Positions 1 through 11,900 of a stretch of DNA of 64,000 nucleotides are shown in pieces. How positions within the stretch are numbered: position 1 is the first letter of the stretch; each line of letters opens with the position of its first letter. The notes below the pieces were generated by a model. The model did no database searches. It saw only the letters and a list, made by a program, of their open reading frames with translations, and was not told where the DNA came from. The stretch spans positions 261,379-325,378 of the forward strand of contig VFFE01007088.1 in NCBI GenBank assembly GCA_008921705.1. The letters run 5' to 3'. Made by a program: the position numbers and the translations under genes. The DNA is from Burhinus oedicnemus. Taxonomy: Eukaryota; Chordata; Aves; Charadriiformes; Burhinidae.

Positions 1-1779
1 AGGTGCTGCACGTTGAGCTGAGAAGACATCATTTGTCTCACCTAGCTATAAACATAGTCAGTCTAAAGCCCTGTGTGCATAAGGAAATATTATGAAGTGA
101 ACCAAGGTGACAGCGGAAAACCAGAAGAGCTATTCTGCACTGACTTCAGGTGCGGATCTTCCATTCTGGGACACAAGTGCACCCTCACCACTCAGCTCAG
201 TCCCCATCCAAAGAAAGCTCACCCAAAGGAGCTAGGAAAACTGAGTTCAAATCCATGAAAACAGTCAGACTAACAGATTGCATTGTAAGCTTATTCCATA
301 GTACTTCATCATATTGAAAGATGAACGTAGTCTTAATTCACTGCAACAATACTGAATAAAGCGTATGCTGCAGCATCTTGTTAATTGGTCAAACAATGCA
401 TGACTTTATCTTGTTAGCCTTGTCAATGTCAGGGTTGGTTTTTTTAAACCCCATTCATCAAAGGCAGCATGGGAGGGTCTTGTATGCAAGCCAGGTTTGG
501 GACTGCGGCCTTCATCTCATGGCAAGAGAGGGAGACTTTAGCACTTTAGACCCACCTCTTCTAAAGTGTTTAGGTAATTAACACTTACATATGTTTAGAT
601 TGTTTAGAAAACTGGTTTGAGGCCCAAATTTACAAAGATATTACAAAGAAGTATGTAGCTTCTCTTCCATTTCCTTGGGAGTCCAATGACTAAATACCTT
701 TGGGAATTTGGGCCTCGGGGCTTTTTTTTAAAGGTTTGCATTGTGTCTGATCTAACGTTCAGTTACTCCTCAAAGCTAAGAAAAATAATATTCTAAATGT
801 TACTTAAGTGTCACCTGTACATTGTCAATATTATTAAGCGGATTTGAGTAAGGGATGAACTGGAAACCTAACCATAAAGACAGAACTGGAAAAGAGGAGT
901 ATGTTGTCTAAACATTTCTCTGCCGGTACAGGATCATTTCATATGCCGTAATTCCTGAAATGTCATGGAACAATAGTTAAACTCTTAATTCATTCCGGAT
1001 AATTCCTAACATTCTTTATTACTTAGATTGTGTAGTCCAACAGGTTTACATTTTAAAAATCAAACTATTGTACCACTAAACTAAGATTTACGGCGTGTCT
1101 AGAACGAAACCTTCTGTGGCACTGAACAGAAGTATGATGTGCTGTGGCTGGGAGATTGAGGGAAGGGTTTCCCTCTGGGGACACAGGGGGCCTTCCCATC
1201 TCCACTGCTCTCTACTGCATTTCTGCTAGTATTCAGAGCTGACTGAAGCTGCCTTAGGCTGCCAATAACACTGGATTTTATATCGGTGATTATTGTAATA
1301 ATGCACTTGCAGGAAATTTTCATGACTTAGTTTCTGCAAAAATACTTTACTCCCTATTACCTCTCACCCAGGATCCAAAATAAAATGAGACATATAGGTC
1401 AGTTCCCTCTAGGCACAACAATGTTGCCCCAGAGGAGCGAGCCAACTGCAGCACAAACCGTCCATGAAATTCCCGGGGTGCAGCACAAAGAGGAAAAATA
1501 ATGTGGAAATTGGGGAAGACGCACACAGTTACAAAGTGATGATGTTGTCTGGAATTTTTTACAAAAAAGTTTGAAAGGAAACAATCAGGGAGAGTGGGGT
1601 GCTGGCCAGGCAGACGTGTCTCCTCTCAGAGACCTAGCTGATCCTCGGAGCTGAAAACACCTTTTGAAAGCAGAAGAGTGGAAAGCAAAATACATAATGG
1701 AGGTGTCAGGCAGCTCCCACCGTCCTCTTTGCATTAAACCTGTTCAAAAATTCAACAGAAGGAAGGTCTCGGGTCTGAA
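1..1779. other. Upstream flank of DKK3, no gene seen
   Basis: AT-rich, non-repetitive by eye. The short open frames here (for example 1099-1323 on the minus strand) have no recognisable domain, no splice structure and no family resemblance. It may carry distal DKK3 regulatory DNA or an untranslated upstream exon, but nothing in the sequence proves either. Confidence 0.6.
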
Positions 1780-2940
1780 CGGGGAACTCCTACCGCTCCT
1801 TTCCCTCAGAATCTCTCCCCCCACCTCCCCCAGCCCCTCTCCCCTCTGTCCTTCCCGGTCCCGCTCCCCCCGGGGTCAGGCTTTCTGCCCGGGGTCCTGC
1901 GTCCTGCCTTGCCCCTCTCAAGCCGGGGGCTGCGGGCTCCAGCCGAGGGCTTCGGGGGCCGGGCCGGCGCTGTGGGGCCTGCGGGGGGCTGCGGGGGGCC
2001 GGGCCAGGGCCAAGTGGGCCGGCGCTGCGGGGCCGGCGGGAGGCTGCGGGGCCGGCCCGGAGCTGCGGAGCCGCCCGCTGCCGCCCCACCTCCGCGCCGC
2101 CAGCCCGCAAACGCTGAGGGGCAGCGGCGGGAGCGGCGCCACCGGGATGCGGCGGGGAGCGGGAGCGGGACCGCGGCGGCGATGGCTGCTACTGGCGGCC
2201 CTGCTGGGGGCTCTGTGCGGCGCCGCGGCCGGGGGCGGCGGCCGGCGGCGGGCGGCCAGCCTGGGCGAGATGCTGCGGGAGGTGGAGGCGCTCATGGAGG
2301 ACACGCAGCACAAGCTGCGCAACGCGGTGCAGGAGGTGAGGGGGCGACGGGGAGGGGGGACGGACCCCGCAGGGTGGAAGGCCCCTTCTCCCCTCACGAT
2401 CCCCGGGCCGGGCCGCACCGCACCGCACCGCACCTGCGGGCAGCGCCCCGCGGCGCCAGCCTCTCACCCTCCTTCCTCGATTCCTGTCAGCGGCCGCCTC
2501 TCCGCGTCCCCTCAGCGGGGCCGGGCCGATGCGTGGGACAAAGAAAGCCGGCGGCCGGCCCTGCCCGCGCCCCCGCGGTGAGGAGCCGCTGCCCGAGGCA
2601 GGGGGAGCGAGAAAATCCTTTCAGCTCCCTGTGCACCGCCGTAAGCCCGCCCGGTGCCGCCGCCCTGCTCAGGCGGGGGGAGGCGGAGGGTGTGGGGAGT
2701 ACCGGCGCGGCCGCCTCTCGCCACGGAAGGTCTCTCCTCTGCTTCTGGGGCTGTTTCTTCTCGCTGGCGGGCTTTCCCGCCCCGCTTCTCGCGTCGCCCG
2801 GGCCACCCCCGCGCCCTGCGGCTGCTGCCCGTCCCTGCGGCTCGGGGTTCGCCGCCTGCCTCTGTCTGTGCGGCGGCGCTGGCGGCCGCGTTGGAAAGCC
2901 ACCCTCTTGCAGCAGTGCAGGCAGGTAATGAGGCAAAAAT
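1780..2940. promoter_or_regulatory. DKK3: CpG island over the DKK3 promoter, first exon and start of intron 1
   Basis: An abrupt rise in G+C with dense CpG begins near 1780 and fades near 2930, in otherwise AT-rich DNA. It surrounds the DKK3 start codon at 2147. I see no TATA box close upstream; CCGCCC boxes (Sp1-type, inverted) lie at 2071-2076 and 2081-2086. This fits a TATA-less CpG-island promoter. The exact transcription start cannot be read from sequence. Mammalian DKK3 promoters are known to be CpG-rich and silenced by methylation in tumours; whether this applies here is inference. Confidence 0.85.
2147..2335 (+). CDS. DKK3: DKK3 coding exon 1
   Basis: 63 codons from ATG at 2147 to donor GAG|GTGAGG. 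The ATG is preceded by GCCACCGGG, with G at -3. It encodes the signal peptide (MRRGAGAG start, then [14 protein letters not shown]) and the conserved helix with [16 protein letters not shown]. This start was chosen because it lies just before a signal peptide at the position expected from human DKK3. Phase 0 at the 3' end. Confidence 0.95.
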
Positions 2941-5900
2941 GCAGGCAAATAGTCCGGCTGAATCCTAAAGTGAGAAAATAACAGTACGTGGCAAGGGGAA
3001 GAGTGAAGAGAAGACTCATTTCATTGTCTTAGTACAGCAGGGACTAAGACAGGAGAGGTTATCCTAAACCAGGATTCACAGGTGTGAGACACTCCTGAAA
3101 ACACGTGTGAAGGAGCGGCTTGCTTTTGGTGTAATTCCATCTCTTGATCTCAAATTCCTTGCCCAGAATCGCACAGGAGCTGTTTCAAAGCCAGGAACTG
3201 AGTCTAGACGCCGAGCCCTCGTCTCGTGTCGCTGTCAAAGACCTTGCTCCTGCATTCCCCTTACTTCTGCGGGTCTTTCCCCTTCCTATTAAGAATCTTC
3301 CTTCCAAGTTCTCTTTTCCTCTCATTCAAAAACACAGAGTCCGGAAAAACCTTTTACTGACAACCCACTGGGGAAACAGACCTTTGTTTACTATAGTTAG
3401 ATAATTTCTGAACTTTTGCTGTCATCTGGACAGTTGCTGAAATCTACCTCTGTCATCTACTTCATTTAGACTGCAAACCCATTGAGACAAACCATTTTTT
3501 TAAAGTATTCTTTACAATGTTGAAAATATGCTTAGTTATAAATAAGGATGTAGTCAAAATTTCTGCCTGTTTTACTCTTCCTATAGTCAGTTCTGGATTG
3601 AGGAATGGTCTGTATACAGCACAAAATGTGGATTGTCTGATCTGCGTCTTAGCAGATAAGTGCTTAACACTTAAAAAAGTTTGCAGCTGTCGTTTAAAAT
3701 AAACAGGCACACCAGAAAGAGAAATTTTGTCTTGGGAAAAAATCTATTGTTCAGCCTGGGTGAACTTGTGGGCTCCTAGCTTTGTTACAGCAGTTGCAAA
3801 TAACAAAGTGACACAACTTGTTCAGAGTTTGGGTTGTTTACAAGACTCATGCCCTTTTGCTGAGCTTACTCTATTTTCTGATTCAGAGAGGACTCCTTTT
3901 CTGTGTGGAGTCTTCGTCTGGCCAACGGACAGTGGGAACTGAAATAGAGAATGAAATTCTGGATGTGTGCACCCTGATCTGTAGGACTGCTTCTGTGGAC
4001 ATCAAGGGGCTTTGGCTGTATCTCTCTGTCCCGCCAGAATATTTTCTCATCTTTGTCAGATTGGAAAGTCTGTCTTAAGTGTTTAGTGGTTTTCTGGGGA
4101 AAATAGAAAGCTGGGCTCTTCACCAGCATCAGCCTGTGCAGATGCCAAATTGTAACTAGTCTTCACACACTTTTTCCTCACAGAGACTGACATTGGCTTA
4201 AACAGTCCAGAGCTGAAGGGTTTAGCTCTCCACTGTTATTCTAGTCCATTAAAAGAGCTGCTGTGGTCGCTGTCTGAAACAGCTGAGTAAGTGTTCCCAT
4301 ACAGGAGGATCTGTACTAACAGCATCACATAATTAAACAGGGTGTTACTGAGGGCTGCACAAGAAGTGTTGCTTGTTCTCTTTTGTGTAATTATTGCTAA
4401 TTTTCAGTTGATTTATTTAAATTTGGCAGATGGAAGCTGAAGAGGAAGGAGCAAAAAAACTGTCGGAAGTAAACTTTGAAAACTTACCTCCCAACTACCA
4501 TAATGAGTCCAACACGGAAACCAGAATTGGTAATAAAACTGTTCAGACTCACCAAGAAATTGACAAGGTATGAGAAAACACGTATAGCAAGCTGCTGGTT
4601 CTTACACAACCTTTTCTTCAAAAATAAAAGTAATTTTGCACATTTTGTGGAGAAATAAGATCATGTAGAGCATGAACTTTCCCGACAATAATTACTTTGG
4701 GGTTTTATTGTACCTTGTTTGCTTGCCTCATCACTGTGTGGGGGCATGTGGCATAAAAGGTTAATGTAAAATAATAATTTATTTTGAAAAAAGTGCGTGC
4801 TAAAAATAGAACACAGGTACAGCTATTGCATGCGTCATAAAGGAATGACCATCTCCTGTTCAGTTAGCGTTGCTGCAGTGACATTTTAAATAGATAAGGA
4901 GGTAGCCTTGTCATCTACTTTATCCCCTCAGATAACGATTTTATACGAGCGGCAGCAAAATGGGGAAAAAAGGAGGAGACCGGGGTGGGTTACTTATTGC
5001 AGAATGTAGGATTGAGAGCAACAAAAGACTAATAAAAAAATGTAGTTTGATATTTTGTTCTTCTGCCGTATCAGGTTACAGATAACAAAACTGGATCAAC
5101 AGTTTTTTCTGAGACAGTTATTACATCTATAAAAGACGGAGAAAATAAAAGAAATCATGTAAGTGAACACATTTTTTCCTTTTGAAAATTAAACAAATAC
5201 TTTGGGTTCATCATTCAGAAGAAGGTGATATAGTTCACCTGGCAAAATTTCTGAATGCTTTAAAACACACAAAACCATTAGGGGTAAGCAGTCAAAAATG
5301 TTTTTGTTTTTAATTAATATGCTTATATTAATATTAATAATACTATTAATATATAATATTATATTAATAAACATAGTATACTATAATTTACATATTAACA
5401 TATAATAATATATTATTAATAATATTAATCATGTCTAGTATAATAATATATTTTAATTACTATTATATTATGAATTGAAAGTAGAATTTCAATGTTGTTG
5501 TTAACTGAGATGCTTGATCTGAATATTCAGTTTGTCTGTCAAATGTAAATATTGTACTGAAATAGCAAAGATAGTTACAGAGCCCTTTTCAGTAAGCGTG
5601 AATAAACCCTTGGTATAACAGTGCTTGATGTATCTCCTCTCTGTGCTTTTGGGTTTGGTTTATAAACTTCTAATGCTAGAAAATAAACCCCACGTTGTCT
5701 ATCGTGAGGAGTCTGTGGAACAATATATGGTTCTGTTTGCTTTTCAGCGTAACCTAGTGATGGACAACTGGTTGGGAACTGTCACTTTGGGGAGGATGAG
5801 AGAAGGGCAGGACAATAAATCCCCCTCCCTTCAGGAAATATGGTTGTTTAATGATTCTCAAAGAAGTTTAAAAGATCAAGAATATTCTTTACCTGAGTCT

Positions 5901-8900
5901 TGCAAACACAGGTACATTTGCTAAACATCAGTAGTCCCATGAGCAATTCAGCATGTACCACTACTTAGGACAACTGTTAGGTTTTCTTCGGTTATAGTCT
6001 TACCAAAATGGACTTTTTTTATGCTCTTACCAAGACAGGACTTGCCAGTGTTTCCTTTGATAGCTGGCTTCATCTGACTAATAATACTTTGTGGTTTAAT
6101 ATAGTTTAACGTGCCTTGGCTTTTCTTAGAGTAACTTTTTTCCAGTTCTTTTGCAGAAGCAGCTCTTTAACTATTTTATAAAAGTTTTAAAAAAGAAAAA
6201 ATTATGGTGGTAGCTCCTATTTTTAATGGGCATAAAACCTGAATTTAGTGCATCTTTTCTGCTGTCATCCTCTAAGTAAGCTTTCCCTTTTTCAGCTCAT
6301 ATTTTTATACTGTTATTAAAGTTTGAGAATGGCAAGTAGCAAAATAAAGTTGCTTATATATGCTATACTTTTTTTTTACTACTTTGCAAAGCTTATAGAT
6401 TAAGTAGTATGTCAAGGTACAAAATAAATTGCAACTATTCTAAGCTACAGATTGGTTTTATACAAAGTGTTAACAATTTCCACAATGCTTTTTAATAATG
6501 CAATATGTGTAATGAAGGCAATCCAAATGTTTTTTTCAAGCAAAGGTGGTCACGATCTTGAAACCCAGTGTACAAAGGCAAACCTTTAAACCACTGGGAC
6601 ACAACACTGGTATTGTTTTATAATGTATTTGGCTTGCTTGTGGCGTCTAATCATTTTTCACAGCTGTAAAAAATATTTCTAGGTTAGCTTTCTCCAATGA
6701 TCATACCAAGTTCCTTACAAGCTTCATACATCATGTGACATTATCTGCATTTTACTTATGGGAAGGTTGTCTCACTTACCAAGCCAGTGCTGCCTCCAGA
6801 ACCAATACTGGTATTAGTCTTCCAGCTGAAGAATTTGAGGGCTGAATACAAATTTTTGTCAAGCTTCATGGTGGCAGTCTTTATTCAGTTATGAAGTAAG
6901 CATAATCAGAACTGATCATGTGAACTCCTCATCATTTAAGTCCTGGGGCACTTTCTTCATCAACATCCTTACTGCAGCAGCTGCTGAAACAAACCTACAT
7001 TTGTTAATTTTTATTTCCCCTCTCACACTCATTTTGAACTTTCAGCATGCCCATGGTACAAACACCTTATTTAGAGGTTGCCAAGTTAGAGAAAAAGCTA
7101 AATGGGAAAAGCACACGTATTTGGTTGTTATTTAAGGAGAGCGGGCAAACATGCATATATTAATTTGACTAAGAGATGCCTAACAGAAGTAAATCTGAAA
7201 ATACTTGAAAACTTGAAATATTAAGGAGGAATATGAATTACTTAGGGTACTACAAGGGTGAAGAACTATTGTAGGAGTAATGGCATGAGATTGAGAATTG
7301 GAACATTTGAGTTACAGCAAGAAAAACATGCTGCCAAGGAGAAATCTACTTAGAAGAAAAATTTTGTCCAAATTAAAAAGCACTATTGCTTAGATCTGTA
7401 AACTTCAAAGTATTGGGAAAATAAGTTGCAGAAAACTGCACTGGCCCCTTAGATCATTTTTATATACACAGCTTTTCATAGTTGAAGTGTCATGTGACAT
7501 TGTGGGATGTCCCAGTCACTTTCCAGGCCGCAGGCTTCCCAGATCACTGGATAACAGAAGAGTAATTCTGCTTCTCTGCTGCTTATTTTAAATGTTAGCA
7601 ACAAAGTAGTACATGTATAGGTCTTGTATTCTCCAGGCAGTTAAAAATGGAAACCTTTTGAAATCTGTTTGGAGATTATCTCAGCGGACCTCTAAATACA
7701 GCTAGTATATGCTGTTCTGTAATACACATCCTTGATACCCATCAGTGATTCATCCTGCTGTGTAGTATAATGCAAGAAGACATTTGTATAATTGTAGCTG
7801 TAAGTATTGACAGTAATTTGTAAAGGGTGACACTGACATTTTGTTCTGGGGATGGAGAATTTGGTAGCAGAGACTATAGGGAGCCAGCCATTGGGAATAG
7901 GACCTCTGTTCTGATGGTACTCCCACAGCCTTCAGATTGGTGCCTCTTTAGAACAACACTTCTGTTTTTATTTTCAATCTGCCAAGTAAAAGAAATAGGC
8001 ACAGGCTATCACACAAGCTCAATTCCTATGCTTGTAGGGAAACTGAATACTGAAAGCTAAACCTGTTTCATAGGTTTGATTTATAGGCTTAGTTTATAAA
8101 AGTTAAGGATTCCCACAGCTCCTGCTCTTTAGGTACAAAATTGGGAGGTAAATATAAGAACTCATCAAACACCTCAGCAAACCACCTGCTCTGAAATGTA
8201 AACTGTATAATTTATTACTTAAGTAATTAGTAATAACTGGAACCCTACAACCCTCAGTTCACATTTATTCTCTGGGCTGAGTTAAAAGCCACTGAAATCA
8301 CTGAAAGTTTTTCCAGTGACATTTTTGGGCTTTGAGACATAATGCAGAAGCTTCACAGGTGGGCAAAGATGTGTCTTGTGACGGGTCTGCAATAATGAAT
8401 CCACATACTGGCTGGAATGAAATTCCAATGGAGAAGCAGCTTCATGGAAAATACGTTGTGTCTGCTTTTTAAATCACAGTGCCTGTGCCACTCCTATGTG
8501 CTGCAAAAAGGTACAAATACACATATGTAGTACATATAAATATATATAAGTATATACACATACATATAGTGCTGATGCAGAAACATAAGGCATCATCTTC
8601 GCCACACACATGCTTTTCCCTCTCAGACAGTATTTCTTGGCTTTGCATCAGAAAAGTATTCTCTTTTGACTGTGTTCTTTCTTACTGAAGGCTAACTTGA
8701 CAGTATTTTGATGGCCAGAAGACTATTAGTATTTTAAGTCTCCAGAAGAAGAACTGGGCTGCTTGCCATTTCTGGCAATGCAATCCAGTTCTTCAGAGGT
8801 GCTGCATTATTTGGAGGCGCCATTTACATTCCCAGACTAACATTCACTTTCTCAGATGTCAGTGAGGACTGACAGTCACCAGCGTAGATGTCAGGCTTTG

Positions 8901-11900
8901 ATCCAACAGTCTGGTATCTTTAAAGAGACCAAATACAGGCAAGAGGTAGCTGGATGTGCATGTTTTTATGTCTGTGCAGGGTTTTACATCGACTTGCTCC
9001 TGGGTTTAAGGCTCAAATATTCTATAATTTACTTCTTCGGGCAACATTAGCTTGCAAATTAATAGAGTAATTCTAGTAGTAAGCTCAAGTATAGAACACA
9101 GATGAAGTAACAGCACTCTTTATTACCATATGAAAATCAAAATGTTTTCTGGCTTGTTGACTAGTCCTATTTCAATTGTGATACATTAGCCTAACGAATG
9201 AAAAGCAAGCATGAAAAATAAAAGGAAACAAAATTGGTACTGGTAAGAGTTGCTGCACAAAGATTAGTTACATTTCTCAGTTGCATTCAGAGTAGCATTT
9301 TATGTAAGCTCTCTCTTCTAATTCAAAGCTAGTTTACCTAACATTTTTTTTCTTGTCTGTATTAATTTGATAAATAAAAATAGCAACAGCTTCTCTTTAG
9401 CAAGGTGGGGGTTTTTTTCCCAAACTTTAATAGACGTACATCTGGTTGCGTTCAATTCTCTTTCTTGAAAGAGATTTTTAAAGATGCTGATGTCTGGGGA
9501 GGGTGTACCAGGGAACTGGAAGAGTATCATGCATTTCTCATTTGTCTTTGGCACTATAAAAAACATTCCTTTCTTTTGCCTGTCCTTGATGGTACAGGCT
9601 CTTGAGGGCATGTCTGTGCCTTCTCATTAGTTACACAGTACAGGTCAAAGTTTCTTTGTGGAGGAGTAAGGAGAGGTGCCTTCAGTGTGATTCTGTGCAA
9701 GGTGCTTGCTCTTCCTCTGCAAAGGTGGGTGTGTGCCTGTATGCACACACATATTTGGCACCCACCTTCTGCAAATACAGCACAGCTGGTTAGTGAGTAA
9801 TTTCAAACAGTCTCGGGTCCTTAGGAGAGAGGCCCCATGATACCAGGCCTTTATTTCCATGGTTAGAGGCTGCTGTTTGCATCCCTGCAGCTCTGGGCAG
9901 GGAGGACTGTATCACTGTGGAACTGCTTTTACAAGCTGACTTGGCACGTTCTGGAAGTGACCGTCAGGCAGGTCACTGGTTTATCTGTAGAGGTAGAATG
10001 GATAGCATCCCCGTTATAATGGCCTTATTTAAAGAATAATAAAATAGTAAAAAGAAAGAATATAGTAGGATGAAACATTGATCTCTGGGGTTCTATTTCC
10101 CCCTTTTCAAGAGAAAAATCTGTTTTAAATGGCTAAGCTGTAGCACTTCAAGCTTCCACTTACCTGCAGATATCTAGAACTGCTAAAGTAACTGCTCGAT
10201 TCCTATTTGAGCAACGTTTGTATGATTTCGGTAAGAATATTCTCAGCCACATACTGGAGGTGCTCTCTTTGCTTTTTCATACTGCTCCAGGGAGAGAAGT
10301 TCCTACCAGTGCTGAAGAGAAAAGGAGCTTTGAAAATTGAGAAGGAAGCATTAATGGAACAGAAATTGCAATTTTTCAATCAGCAGCACTGCAGGAGAGC
10401 AGCTAATGGCAGAAATTTGAACATGCAGCATCTTAGTGTTGACTTCTGCTCCCTTTGGCATGCTAGTGTCTCAGGGAAGACATTTGTTTCGGGCATCCCA
10501 GTCCTACATTTGGGTCCAATTTTTTTGTTTAATTTTTCACAGAACTTTTAGTCCCTGGTGACTTGCACTCAACAACCTTAAACTGTCAATAGATACACTA
10601 AGTGCATTCCTGGGCTGAAATCCTGGTCTCTATGTAGCCAAAAATCCCATAATATCTAAATCTGGTAGGTTTTCTATACTTAATAATTTAATTTATTAGC
10701 ACTCTTAGTTTGCTTTTCTGTTAACCATCCAGCCTGCTCTGTTGATGTAACTTGTTACATGAATCATGTCTTGACTAGTAGAGTTCTTTCCAGAGCACCC
10801 TGCCCTTTAGGTAGTTCTTAGTGTAGGAGTAGATAAGGCAAACTGTACTTCCTAGCTAATGCTGCAGGAGAGAATTAAGAGATCTGAATGAACTGTGTCA
10901 CTGTTTTTCAAGTTTATATACTACACAATAACTTGAGTAGATTATTACAGTTATAGGCTAAAGCTTTCTGAAAAAAAAATGCATGAATAGGTTACAGTAA
11001 CAATCAGTTAAAAAAGTGAACCATAGTTTCAGTTGCCCTTTGTAAGCCAAATACCTGCAGGCTATCGCACTCTCTTTTGTCACATTCAGTTGATACTTCT
11101 TAAGTAGTACATCTCAAGTGTTTGCAAGTCATAGCTTACATTTTAAAACAAAACACATCTTGTAGGTTAGGTTCCAAATCCACCTAAATTCCTGCAGGAA
11201 AACTAATAGGCATTTTTTTTAATCTTACCATGCATGAAAAACTATTGCTTTTCACTAGCAAATCTACCCTCAGTTCTTTCAGTCTCTTGCACAACCTCTC
11301 CAAGGCGGTGTGATGTGTGTTTTGCCCTTCCGATGTTTTAAGTTTGCTAACCTGTCTGATGGTAGCAATCTGCTCATAGTCGACACTTACTCTGCCGGAA
11401 AAGATAGGGAGTAGCCATGCAAACTGAAGCTAGGCATTGGGCTTTTTGAGCCCAGTTAGTGAATGAGCAGTCTGATAGTGATCCTGAGAGGCCTGAATAC
11501 CTGTGTCTTGATTTGAAAGAAGCAAATCCATCCCCCCCGCTTGTTTTAGAGAGCCAGCACTCTTCAGCCAGACAGGGTTCAGACATTCTGAACATTTTAC
11601 TGAACCCGCCTTTTTTTTCCTTTTCTTTTCAGTTTCAGTCTTGGCAATGTAGAATATGAAGCTGAGGGGAAGGTACAAATAGCTCATGAGGACAAGTAGC
11701 TTGTATTTGTTACAGCAGAAAATGATGTGGATAAGGGTGCAAAGGGAAAGAGGATGTAGCCAAAGATGAGAAAAACTTTGCAATTAGTATTTTGAATTGA
11801 TGTTATTAATCTGGAATACTTTTAGGTTATGAATCTTGTTGTAGAGCAAGGGAGATACCTTTCTTGTATGAAAAGTGTGATGGAGTGTGCGTATACCCCT

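Noticed and set aside
1664..3019. Many overlapping long open frames on both strands (up to 339 residues) rich in Gly, Ala, Pro and Arg
   Set aside because: They lie in the CpG island where stop codons are rare. Only the DKK3 exon 1 frame (2147-2335) has a recognisable product and splice donor.
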